Of a DNA stretch of 64,000 nt, positions 22,401 through 33,213 are shown in pieces; position 1 is the first letter of the stretch; every line of letters starts with the position of its first letter. The position numbers and the translations under genes were made by a program. Under the pieces are notes generated by a model. That model was not told the origin of the DNA. It saw only the letters and a program-made list of their open reading frames with translations, and did no database searches. The stretch comes from Linnemannia hyalina (lineage: Eukaryota; Mortierellomycota; Mortierellomycetes; Mortierellales; Mortierellaceae): positions 3,100,001 through 3,164,000 of the forward strand of contig JAHRHY010000003.1 in the NCBI GenBank assembly GCA_019671135.1. The letters run 5' to 3'.

Positions 22401-23254
22401 TATGCTTACCAAGGAGAAATAAACAATCGATCACTCTCGCTCTAGCTTTCCCGCTCATCGGCCTTTCACTGAGTATCCTTCCGATGATAGTGAAATGCGA
22501 ATCGAGCGTCTTAACTTCTCCTCTGGCCTTTGGCATTTTCTCCCACACTATTGATGATTATTATCTTTCGAGCCTCTTGGCTAGCGCCGCGAGTAAGGAA
22601 TGGAGAAGCAATTGTTATTCGTAGTCAAAAGCTTGTATTCAAAGGAGAGTCAGGACTTTGCGCCTTTTCCAGTGCCTCCGTGATCTAATGTGGTTGGCCG
22701 CTTCACTCTGACACGAGCTCTGCAATATTGTTCATTTGTTTTGCATTTTTCTTGCTGGAGAGACCGTTAAGGCACTCTAGTTTGTTTAAAAGTATTAATG
22801 CCAACCATTGTTCAGTGCCAATTCACAGACCATGAGAAAAAAATAAACGGACGGCCAATTGGACCAAGTGCGTTTAGTTAACTTGTAGATAGAGTAGACA
22901 ACACCGCACTGCACGAGCCTGTGGAAATAGTTGTGGAGATGGCCGCGCATTCTACTAGCCTTAATAGTTACCTCTCCTTCCACACTCTTGATGCAATTGT
23001 TGAACGGCATTGCTTCTCATTCGCTGCACTCCTGAGCATCTAAAGCGGAGTAGGCGTCGAGCGGAGCTGTCAACATTGCGTTTATTGATGTGCGTTCGTG
23101 TGCTTGTGGCGCCTGTGTTTGTATTTGTAATTAGGGCATAAGAAAAAGCAAAGACCTAGCCTTGCTCCGTTGTCCAGAATTACCAGTACCTAGACACAAC
23201 AACCCAAACACCCAATCTCACCGCCGCCTACTATCGCTGTTGCTACCCAACACG
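19472..23254. other. 3.8-kb stretch with no supported gene
   Basis: This holds the lipase promoter and the 3' flank of the cyclin gene. Reading frames up to about 128 aa occur, but none has a recognisable domain or a splice-consistent chain. The stretch 21604-21880 is open on both strands with no stop, which is notable, but neither translation is recognisable. The sequence is GA/CT-rich and varied, without obvious tandem repeats. Confidence 0.45.
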
Positions 23255-24938
23255 TCAAAAGCAGTCTACGCATTGAACGACAGCCGACTGGGCGAGAAAG
23301 GTATCCATGACAGTCGTCCGACGCCTCGCGCAATCCTCGTCTTCGTCATTCGATGAATCCGAACATAGGTCAATGGGTCGTTTCCTGTGTCCGCCGCTCC
23401 AAAACGATAACGAATCGCTAGGCTTGACGTCGGTAGTCGTGAGCGGCAAGAAAGCACCAGCCGAGCGAATCAGAGGCAGGCCGCCGGCTGAGGTTATCAT
23501 AGATTCCGAAATGGGCATACCAATTCCTCTGAAGGAGGCGAGTTCCATGACGGCAGCGTAGCTTGCAGCGGCGAACATGATGGTTCCAATCAGGGTGAGG
23601 TACGCCCGAGAGATCGTCGACATCACTTGCCAGATGATGGACATCATGTCGCCGTGGAGTGCCCTGAAGTGAAGTCGACCGGCGTAGGCTGGCAGGAGAT
23701 TCTGTGTCAAGATCCTGACATCGCTGTATGAGAAGGCAATCAATCCACGACCCCAGACCTGCTTCAGCGCTAGAATCACCTCCAAATACTGCAAGAAGCC
23801 GTCAAACTCGGGCTCACTGACGTACAGTTTGTATTGCAAATGGCCGAGGAATCGTCGCTCGAGATCGTTCAGTTCCTGAGTTGTATATTGTCCCTTTGTA
23901 AAGTCGGCCCACTCGGCGTTAGAGAAGGTGGCGTCGAAGAGGTACTTGTCCGCACAGATGACTGCGACGAGGAACAGAGTGATGCTCGACCAGGGTTCCT
24001 GCCCGGGTTTGTTGCATTTGCTGGTATCTTGGGTATCATTGGTCGAGGTGGTCGAGGAAGTATCGGAGGAGGTATCGGAAGAGGCAGACGGAGAGTGGAA
24101 TGTGAAGGTAGAGGGAGAGGATATTGTGCTGTCAGGCAAGGTAGCAATCTTCCGGCGAAAAGGTCGGGACAGTAATGAAGATGATGACTGCGATGTTGAT
24201 GTGGGTGATGTGATATGGTCATAGTCCGGTCCTTGGTCGAGACGAGTTTTGCGCTTCAGTGTCCGGGATATCCTGGCCTTGAATCGATCGATGTAGATGA
24301 GGGCGAGGATGAGGGTTGTGCACGAAAGTTGAGTCCGTTTTAGAATCCGCTGAATAAAGTAGAATGCCTCTGTTTCCTCGTCCAAGGGGCTGCTGCTAGT
24401 GGTCGATTGTTGTGGTTGAGTTTGTCCATGCATTCCTTTGCTGTTCTCTTGGTGTTCGGGGTGCAGTTTCGAGCCGAACAGCGAGAGCTCCCGTCCTGTA
24501 ATCATTGAAGTAATTAGCGCTGCGGCAAGGTCTATTATATACACAAGGACATTATTAAAGGTGGGTTAGAGAATGGTGTAGGGCACAGTGTGAATGAGGT
24601 ATCAAAGATAAAGGTGTGGTGTTTTACCGATGAGGTTTAGAGGGATGCGAATGAACTCATCCCGGGCATATCCATGGTTTTTGAGGTGGCCTAGGAAGGC
24701 ATTATATTCTCTCAATGGCTCCGCATACTACAGTACGGTAGAGATAGAAACAAAGAGTATGTGAGTCAAAACATGTCTCTTATTCCTCTACTGTAACCCT
24801 GCAGGTAACCTTGTTGGAGAATGCAATGTGTGTCTGACTGTGACATACGGTGGTGTCAGCCATGAGGACTCGATCCTTGTCCCTATGGGACTGCGCCTTT
24901 CTGGAGTGCTTCCTCCTGCGCTGCTGCTTGGTTGCCAT
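23255..24938 (-). CDS. Pho80/Pcl-type cyclin
   Basis: Three exons (24849..24938, 24628..24727, 23255..24531) encode 488 aa starting MATKQQRRRKHS. The cyclin box is split. The first half holds ETEAFYFIQRILKRTQLSC and LALIYIDRFKAR. The second half, after a roughly 75-aa S/T-rich insertion, has LVAVICADKYLFDATFSNAE, then LNDLERRFLGHLQYKLYVSE. That second part is the hallmark of the Pho80/Pcl family, which activates the Pho85 cyclin-dependent kinase in phosphate, glycogen and cell-cycle control. The C-terminal 150 aa are unlike the family and end in a D/E-rich and Cys-containing tail. The serine-rich insertion may be a phosphorylation target (inference). Confidence 0.85.
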
Positions 24939-25348
24939 CGGGTGCTGTCTTGTTGAGTGTCTGTCTGTGTGTTGATTAGATGGAAGTGGTATGAGTAGTC
25001 AAGGGTAAGGTAAAGAGAAGAGAGCAATGAAAGTGAGTGTGACCACACCTCGATGACCTCAGTCTGCCTTTTTTTCTTTTCTCTCAAGTCAGGGTCCTCG
25101 TATCTCCGTCACAAATCACGTGCACTCGACGCCTCAAACTCTACCCGAGCGCCCAATGTTCAGCCCCCAGGCCAAGTGGGCAAATAAAAGTGTGCTCGTT
25201 TCTTTTCTTTTTTCTGCCTCCCACTCTTCTTTCTTTCCTTTCACTCTTCTCCTCACCTTCTTCACACACGTACTCCACAATACCTTCTTCTATTCAACAT
25301 ATAACACACGCGCTGTACTCTACTACCACTACAAACACCTAATCAACA
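24939..25348. promoter_or_regulatory. divergent promoter, cyclin / ADP-ribosylglycohydrolase
   Basis: The 410 nt between the two start codons hold both promoters. The ADP-ribosylglycohydrolase side carries a long T/C-rich tract (25198-25265). A possible CACGTG E-box sits at 25118-25123; this core is also the binding core of Pho4-type bHLH factors. Confidence 0.5.
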
Positions 25349-27292
25349 ATGTCGACTCTCGCCACTGCAGCCGTTCGCGACCGTATCAGAGGATGTCTCT
25401 TTGGTACGTTTATCAACAGGCCGATGCAGAGCGATCTTACTGCTGAGAGAAGAAAAGCAACGAGGACCACAAGCGACGTGAAACTTACTAATAGCTGCTC
25501 CATTAACGCTGTTGAAAACATAATAGGAAATGCAATTGGAGATGCGTATGGCCTTGCGACCGAGTTTATGACCACCCGAGTTGCCGAGAGGTTGTATGGA
25601 AATGGACCCATTGCCTTTGGAACCGACCCTGGGTAAGCCAATATTCAGCACTTCTGCAATTGCGCCCAACTTGTACCGCAGTTCCAGTGTACCCTGTTGT
25701 CTACGTGATGGTGCCTACTGTGGGAATTTTTTGGTGTCTTTGTGTTTGAGACTTGGCACAGCAGATATAAACATTCGCCAACCCACTCGCCACGTTCACC
25801 GCCTTACCGTCTTGAATGTACATTGCTTTGCCACCGGTCCTAACAGCCTGGACATTTCTCGTTTACTCGCAAAATAGATACCCAGTGTGGGAGGATGGGC
25901 ATCGCCCAATCACCGATCGCAACGACTTTACGGACGACACGGACCAGATGCTCGTCATGCTTCAGTCGTTGCAGCAAACGCGCGACGGTATTCTCCATCC
26001 CGCCAACTTTGCCCAACGACTCACGGAGTGGGGGGACCATGGTATCATCGAGATTGGAGCCGCTCCTGGTCGTGGACTTGGGTACACCGTTGGTCGTGTC
26101 ATGAGCCACAGAGACTTTTCAACCAACCCCCATCGTGCCGCCTTTGAGGTAATATTGCAAATGCGGTAAGAGTCATGTATGGGCGCAATGTCTTTCCACC
26201 AAACTGTTCAGCTGTACTCATGAGTTCTTGCCATTCGCGTCTCCGTGATAGGTCTGGGACTCGGCAGGTCGAGAATTAGCTCCCAATGGCGCAGTTATGC
26301 GTACAGCAGTAGCTGGAGTTGAGCGTTTTTGGGATGAGACCCGAGTTGTTCAGAACGCCATGGCTGCTGCCAAGATCACTCACGCCGACCCTCGATCGGT
26401 CGTCAGTGCTCTCATATCTTCCGTCTTGATTTCACGATTCCTTCGAGGAGGTGGGTTGAACGCGGCCGAGGATCAAGGAAGAGTTTGGAACACTAAACTG
26501 GCTGAAGCTGGATATCATCAGGAACTGTTGTCCTATCTGGAACGAGGAACTAACCTGCAAGGAGACAGGAGTTTGAACCCAGACTACAACGAGACGCCCG
26601 AGAGCAAGTTTGAACCCAAGAACTATGACATGATTACGCAGGAACGGTTGTTGAAGGATGCTGCTGTTCGTGGTGGGACCTACAGAGACCAATTCAAGGA
26701 CCATAAGTTGGCTGACTGGAACAAAGATCGCCCCAAGGTGACTCTGCGTGACGATATTGGCTGGGTGGGAATCGACAACGTGGGTGAGGATGATGCTGCT
26801 GGTTCTTTGGCTCGGTCTGTCGTTGCTGACTACAAGTTCCTGCTGCAGGAGACTCAAGTCGCTCCTCCCTCGAATCCCAGTCAAAGGATTCAGGACCAGT
26901 GGGCGGCAGAGATGGAGTCGATGTGCTTCCCACAATCCATGGGACAGCTCCACTTGGGAGCAAGCGACTCAATCGGTTACACTTTCAAGTGTATTGGAGT
27001 TAGCTATTATGGTGCGACAAGGCGGCAGGATCCTTCGCCTACTTCTCCCGAGTATGGTGGCGGAGAAGGATTGTTTCGAGGATTGATGGAGCAGGTCACT
27101 ATTGAAGCGGGCGATGCAGATACCAACTGTGCTGTGATGGGATCTCTTTTGGGCGCTCGTTTTGGTCTCCAGGGCGGCATTCCAGAAAACTGGTGGAAGA
27201 ATCTTCAGCACTTGGACTGGTTGGAAGAAACGATCGACGCTTATACCGACCGCGTTTTGGCCGACTATGAAGCCCATGTGGAGACTCATTAG
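25349..27292 (+). CDS. ADP-ribosylglycohydrolase family protein
   Basis: Four exons (25349..25403, 25527..25632, 25878..26148, 26252..27292) encode 490 aa. The fold is recognised from IRGCLFGNAIGDAYGLATEF, then FTDDTDQM (the metal-binding TDDT triad of the family), and near the C-terminus EAGDADTNCAVMGSLLGARF, the second D-x-D-T metal motif. Members remove ADP-ribose from proteins or related adducts using two Mg ions. The metal residues look intact, so it should be active. It is longer than the bacterial DraG type (about 300 aa), with insertions between the two motif blocks. It shares a promoter with the cyclin. Confidence 0.9.
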
Positions 27293-27450
27293 ATTGCTAT
27301 TATTTCTTTATTAATATACATGAAGGGAAAATATGGTAGTGTGTGTTCTCACTGGATGTTAGTGTGCAGTTTGAATTTTTAAATAAAATATAAATTCGCG
27401 GTTATGTTGTTAGACGCGTTCATTCCTGCCATGCTTTTCCATTGAAGACT

Positions 27451-28100
27451 AAATGAATATGATCCACGTAGATTTGAACGATCGTGGAGAGTTTTACCAA
27501 TTGATACTCAAGAGATCAGTGCTCTTGTGACACCAAGTCCGGCGCATGATGTCGGTACCTTTGTCGGTCGGTCAAGGGTTATTCAAGCATTGTCCCTCCA
27601 AACCCATATGCGACATGGCTTCGGATTTGCCCTTGGCGCTGTACGACTACCGCTTTGAGAATGTGGAGTGGTAGTGTCAGACCGAGATCGATATTGTCAA
27701 TGATAGCATGCCGCTGGGATTGTACCGTACAAGGGAGGCGTAGTGATCGTGCTATATGACAAAGTCGCTGATGTGCTAGCGGATTCCGAGACAGCCCGAC
27801 CAGAACATGCTGAGCGACCTACCGGAGCCGGGACTGGTGGCAACTTGCCAGATACGTGTCAAGGATTACGCTACCGAGACGAAGAAGGATAGCACCATCG
27901 CACTACGTGGTGATATATGTATCTGAGCACACGGTACGCTCAGGTAAAAGAAGCATTGTCGTCTGTATCCTCCCTCTCGTTCCCGGCACGGGCGTCAGTC
28001 GATTGTTCCTTCTGTTCGAGATCATTCCGGTTATCACTGCCCTCAACTTCGTCCACTCCATTCTCCTCTTCGTTGATGTCCGAGTGACCTTTACTTGCTA
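27451..28100 (+). pseudogene. decayed coding remnant, family unknown
   Basis: From about 27451 one plus-strand frame reads like protein for about 70 codons (for example PIDTQEISALVTPSPAHDVG) and resumes after stops (PYKGGVVIVLYDKVADVLAD). It is broken by several stops in between. It follows the 3' UTR of the ADP-ribosylglycohydrolase gene. The family is not recognised; codon-like patches separated by stops suggest a decayed gene, at low certainty. Confidence 0.25.
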
Positions 28101-28381
28101 AAAATAATGAAGTAGAGCAACCTATATAGATTAGTATTCATTCAAATCTTGTTCTACAAAAAGACCAACTACTTTAGCTACACACCTTCAGCGGAGAATA
28201 GGGAAGCCAAGGACTATTCGACATGAGCTGCAACTACATTGGTCAACCCTCCACTCACGATCTCGCTACGATCCATGACATCGTTCTCGAGCCTCCTTAT
28301 GTGATGTGCCAGACAAATAGTAAAAACGCAATGGGATTAACAAAAATACGTGCTTCCGCAACTAAGTGAGGTTAGCCACGA

Positions 28382-29258
28382 TCATCCACATACCAGTCTT
28401 CCCTTCCGTATATCCTTTGCAAGGAGCTGGTCGCAATAGTCTTTTCTCGCATCCTTTCCGAATTGCCAGTCAGCTACCATAGTCTCCTTGGGCGAACACT
28501 GGTAAATTGCGTACTCTCGGACTATTTTGTAGCTGAAGTTGGCGTCTCGCCTCTGAGAAAACCTGAACTTGTAAAACTTGAAAAAGGTAACAGCTGTAAA
28601 GTCCTCCACAGCATTTCCCGAAAAAAACTTCCGATACTCCTCCGCAGAGTCCGGTGGAGCAATGAAAGTCTTTTTGCTCATGTTTTTTAAAGCAGTGGGA
28701 TTCAAAAATGTTAGTAATTGTCGCATAAAATGACCATAGGATCCACCTTTAAGTTCCTGTACAATTCAGTCAAAGTTAAGATGAAGTCCGGCTAGACGCG
28801 GTTCAATACAACGCTTTGTCGTCAGAGCTATCTCCCTTTGGTCTAAAGGTCAATAAGCAAAGAGACAACGACTTTCGCATCAAGAGCAAGTCTTAGCTCA
28901 AGATGCCAGTCGAGTCTGTACCAACAACTCTATTGGGCTGGGATACCTGAGGAGAAGGTATGCGCCATCAATATGCCTGACGGTGGGCATTTCCCACTGT
29001 TTGACCAACTACAGCTGAAATGCAGCACGTCGCAGCAATCCCACCTGAATATTAAAATATATGTTGAAATAAAGAGATGACTTGCCTTGTAAGCCTGGGT
29101 GTCGAGATCCAGTAGCGACGCGGATGCACCTGACATGCACTCAGAAGGTAGCTTAATGAGAGGGTCGTTGGAGGCCCACGAGAGTCGTTGAAATCGTTGA
29201 CACGGTCGTAGGTGATCCGGGGTCGTTGTTTTTCTTGATTGCAAGAAAGAGGGCTGTT
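28382..29258 (-). pseudogene. decayed spliced gene fragment, family unknown
   Basis: The minus strand shows a coding-like block ending ASLLDLDTQAYK at about 29087, a GC-AG intron (AAG then GCAAGT) to 29046, and continuation as VGLLRRAAFQL, stop, LVKQWEMPTVRHIDGAYLLL. More stops follow. A separate open block of up to 114 codons at 28382-28726 (EEYRKFFSGNAVEDF) may be its 3' part. The in-frame stops and break between blocks indicate a dead gene. I do not recognise the product. Confidence 0.35.
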
Positions 29259-29560
29259 GGAGTTAGGCAACAAAGTTATGGAAGTGATGGGAAGGATGAC
29301 GAAGGTGCACTGCTTTTATTACATCACCGCAGTTCAGGTTGAGTCTCGTTCAGGTTTGTGACGGCTGATTATTATTATCCTATCCTCACAGAGGGCTCTG
29401 CAAATCCTAAGTGTCCACAATGCAAATATGCGACAACTCCTTCCCAGTAGCGAAAGCGCCGAGGAAAAAAAACACGCGTGTAAGCTTGTGGGATTGAGGA
29501 AACCTCAGACTGTGCAAAGTAAAATACAAGCATAACATATTATTATTAACAAAAATGTGT

Positions 29561-31221
29561 CTATTTGTGATCCCAGGGGCGTGTGATGACTTGGAGCACG
29601 GCCTTGTCGAATGCTGGAGGGTTGTCCAAATAGAGATGGTGTCCAGCATCAGAGATCCTCATGAGCACTGTCGGTACGGTCATCGATCTCCTTGCTTTTT
29701 CAGCTGCCCTGTAATCCATCCAGTCGCTTTCGCCGTCTATGAAAAATGCGGATCAAATTAAAGGCCGTTTAGATTCGATTGCATCGTGGACCTAAAGGAC
29801 AATAAGAAGCAAAGTATAGAGGGGACTACTTACACAAAAAGGCGGTAGGCATGGTGAGATCTTTGAGACGATCCATGAGTGGCCAGCGTGCATAGGCGCC
29901 AGGAGCGAGAATGGTCGCCAAAGCATATTCACCGCTTCCACTCTTGGACGAGATATGGTAAATGTAATTGTTCAAGTCCTATTTGACAAAGATGAAGCGG
30001 TATTAGGTTAGCGCTTACTCGGAAGATCACCAACAACAGACCCAACACACAAATGCGACTAATTGGCATGCCTTTTGTTCATCGTCTTCCAGGTGGGCAA
30101 AGCGGCGAGAGGTGTATGCGGCAACCAGCGAGGGTCCAAATGGCCCTGTGAAGCGCATGATGGATTGCGGAGTAATGTTTCGTTCCCATGCGCCAATGGC
30201 CAATTTGCGCACCCACGATGACACTGGGGGAGGGTTGGGTGTGCTGCTGGCCTGTGGTGAAGGAGGTCTTGTTGTTTGACTGGGTCCTGTAGAATCATCT
30301 TCCTTTGGTGGCTCTGGGAGTGGCGCCTTTTGTGCTTCTGGGTTCTCTGGGATTCCCACTATTTTAGCAAACAAAGAGGATGAAAGGTAATTAGTCAACT
30401 GAAAAGTGAGTATGCTTCTTGAAGTATATTCTTAAAAGACAGAGTAAGAGAAAGTCAAGGACTGTACCTGGGCTGACAAGGATGAGCTTTTCAACACGTT
30501 CGGGATACTTGAGGGCATAGGCTGTGGAGAGATAGCCACCGAGGGAGTGGCCGACGAGGACCATCTTTTCAATCTTTTGGATCTGGCGCCACTCCTCGAG
30601 ACCCTCGATAAAAAAGTTTTCTGAATCCCTGACGACATCCTTGATTGATGTCTTTGAGGTGTGTTTGAAGTTGAAGGCAGGACGTGAGCTGCCTCCCATG
30701 CCCAGCCAGTCGATCGCATAGACCTTGGAGTTGGGGATTTGACTTAGACTGAGGTAGTTGCGGAAGAAGAAGGCCAAGCCGGCGCCGTAACCATGGCAGA
30801 CAACAATGGCTCGTTCACCGGGTGCTGGGGGAGAGATCATAGATTCGTTGTCTGTTGCGGTTTTGATGTCGAGCTTGGTTTGGGCGATAGGTGTCCGTCC
30901 TTGATCGTCGGTCTGTTGATCCTTGCTCTCGACAGCAGCCTCAGAGGTGTCGACGGCGGAGGGACTGGAGTTTTGGTGGATGATGAGTGTGTTGATGAGT
31001 CTGTTCTTTCCTGAGAGGGGGACGAGTCCGACACGGGCCTGGGTTAAGCTGTTGGAGGCATCGGTTGAGGCGACGCCTTTGAAGGAGAAGAACTGGAGGC
31101 GGGAGAGGAGTCTGGCTTCAGCGATCTGGACCTGTTCCTTGTTGGTGCGGCCCCACCAGGTCTGGAAAGCGCCCCAGCGAGAGAACATCTCGGGGGCTGG
31201 CGGTAGGGTTTCTGAAGGCAT
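29561..31221 (-). CDS. ABHD4/ABHD5-Cld1-type alpha/beta hydrolase (phospholipid hydrolase/acyltransferase)
   Basis: Four exons (30468..31221, 30072..30358, 29834..29978, 29561..29736) give 453 aa. Intron 2 appears to be GC-AG (AAG then GCATGC). Motifs: IVVCHGYGAGLAFFFRN (oxyanion region), IDWLGMGGSSRP, nucleophile elbow LVGHSLGG (Ser about 226), LVSPVGIPE, and near the end AGHHLYLDNP, an H-x4-D motif typical of the CGI-58/ABHD4/Cld1/Ict1 group. Known members act on cardiolipin, lysophosphatidic acid or N-acyl phospholipids at mitochondria or lipid droplets; which substrate applies is unknown. A serine/proline-rich insertion (about 260-300) separates the cap. Upstream of the ATG, 49 further codons stay open and encode a basic-then-hydrophobic segment, but have no ATG. 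Confidence 0.85.
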
Positions 31222-31891
31222 GATGGGGAAGCGGAAGCGCGGGCGGATTAATAGGCGTGGAATGGTGGCGAGAGTGTCTTTGAGGTCGGTGGAGGAGCAG
31301 AGCGTGAGGAGAACAGCTATGCCAGCAGCGACGAGGGAGTAGAGTGCGAGTCTTTTTGTGAGCGAAATGGTGATTTAGAGAAGGAGGAGTTCTTGGTTGG
31401 TTGGTGGAAAGAAAGTGGAAAGTGAGAGTGTTTTATGGGAGAGAGTGGATGGTGAAAGGAAAGAAGTGAGTAGAGGAGTTGATGAGTAAAGAAAGAAGAG
31501 GGCCAGAACCGTTTTTATGTTTTTATGCGCTGTGGGCGGAGATAAAAAGACATTTTGCGTGGATGAAGAAAAATACCCGTTTTGGGAAAGTGCGCTTGCG
31601 TGTTGCTTACACGGACAGGGGTGGCCAATAATCAATCATCTTTCAACATCCATCATCATCACACAGATCACACCGCCCGATCACTTTTGTGCAATTAGAG
31701 ATTGATTCTTCTCTAATTGAATGCACTGTCACGTGCACAATGCCCTCCTTCCTTCCTTCCTCCTGTCGAAGCTCACATTCAGTTCTATTTCATCATCTCA
31801 AGAACTACACTCACTCGACGCTTGACAGGATTACCTCGACCTCCTTCATCAACAACAACAGCAGAGAACAACGACAACGACAAGGACAAGG
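31222..31891. promoter_or_regulatory. divergent promoter, hydrolase / DUF2470 gene
   Basis: The 670 nt between start codons include the open, ATG-less segment 31222-31374 belonging to the hydrolase frame. The rest is promoter and UTR sequence. The DUF2470 side has a CA-rich, AACAACAACA-type leader typical of strong fungal 5' UTRs. Confidence 0.5.
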
Positions 31892-32860
31892 ATGCAACGA
31901 CGTGTACAAAAAGACCCCATCGCCGAATATTCCACACGGCTGTGTGCGTATATTAACAGTCAGCCTGCAGTAGCGCTATCCTACGCTCGCTATTTTGGCG
32001 AATACCCTACAGCTACAAAGGCGACTATGACATCGATCGACCAGAATGGATTTGATATCGTCTGCCACGACCAAGGAGAAGAGCACGAAGTCAGAGTCAC
32101 CTTTGGTCATCCACTCCACGCCGCCAGCCAGGCCAAACACGAGCTCGATACCCTTGCAAAGGAAGCCGAAACCGCCCTTCGAGGCAACGACCCCCAATCT
32201 CAGGTACGCTCTCTTTTCTGGATCTCTTTTTGTTCTTACCGAGATCAAGGGCTTGTCGTGTCATTATGTCTCCAGACATGAATGATTGCAATGGCTGATT
32301 TCGCCTTGGATCAGGCGCTTCGTTACACCTCGCAGAAGCAGAAATGATCATTATCCTCCGAGACTGGGCCGTTTACATGTATAGGCCCCTATTGCTAACA
32401 TTTACTAACGGTTACTCGCTCAAACTGAACCCCCCCCCCCCTCCCTGGATAATAGAATCTCATGCCAGATAGCCCTTCAGCGATGTTGCCGGATCTGGAT
32501 ACTTTGGCAGCTGTGCTACTGTGCATGGGATCAGTGGTGATTTACCTCAATTTCTTCCCCAACACAACTAACCCGACATTGCAGTGGGTGCTGAAGACGG
32601 TGGGACCATGGAGGATAAAACTGATTGTTCAGGGCCTTGCGATTGCGCATATTATCGAGTCATTGGTGTCGGTGTATTTCACGGTGGTGGTTGGTCAGGG
32701 GTTCTTTCAGACCGCCGATGTGGTTCAGTGGGCGCTGGTAGTTGTTGTGTTTGGATACCCTTCTCTCTTCCACTTGATCCGCCTGGCCAGTCGCCAACAG
32801 CAACAGCGAGTTGCACAAGCGTCAGCTCAAGGGCAGGCACAAGGGCAAGCCAGTGAATAA
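31892..32860 (+). CDS. DUF2470-domain integral membrane protein
   Basis: Two exons (31892..32203, 32456..32860) encode 238 aa. The N-terminal 100 aa match the DUF2470 fold (IAEYSTRLCAYINSQPA, YARYFGEYPTATKATMTSID, VRVTFGHPL), related to split-barrel haem or FMN-type proteins. The C-terminal half has three or four hydrophobic helices (DLDTLAAVLLCMGSVVIYL, LIVQGLAIAHIIESLVSVYF, ALVVVVFGYPSLFHLI) and a Q/A-rich tail. This soluble-plus-membrane layout occurs in fungal DUF2470 proteins; the function is unknown. The intron has a C12 run 15 nt before the acceptor. It lies 353 nt upstream of THO2 on the same strand. Confidence 0.82.
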
Positions 32861-33213
32861 AAAGCAGTCTCGTTCTCCTAATAAGCCACATCCTCCTTCT
32901 CGATAAATTGACTTTATGTTCGCGTCTCCTTTTGAATCGTCTCTTTTCGACTCTTGACTACAAAAACGAGACGAACGACCATCACTCCCTCTCCTCCTTT
33001 CTTCCTTTGTTTTATTATCCTTTGTCTTTACATTTCTTGTACCATACCACTTTATTCATTCTTTCCCCTTTCTCATTCACTCATTCACTCACATACACTG
33101 ACACACTTGCCCTCAACAATAACCACAAAAGCTACGCCTCCCTCGTTCACGTATTCATAAGCATCAAGCACCAACCAAAACAAAAAAAAAACCACATCGG
33201 CACAGTGACCACC
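32861..33213. promoter_or_regulatory. THO2 promoter and leader
   Basis: 353 nt between the DUF2470 stop and the THO2 start. It is strongly T/C-rich (32985-33090), then CA-rich, as in other leaders of the window. No gene is present. Confidence 0.45.
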
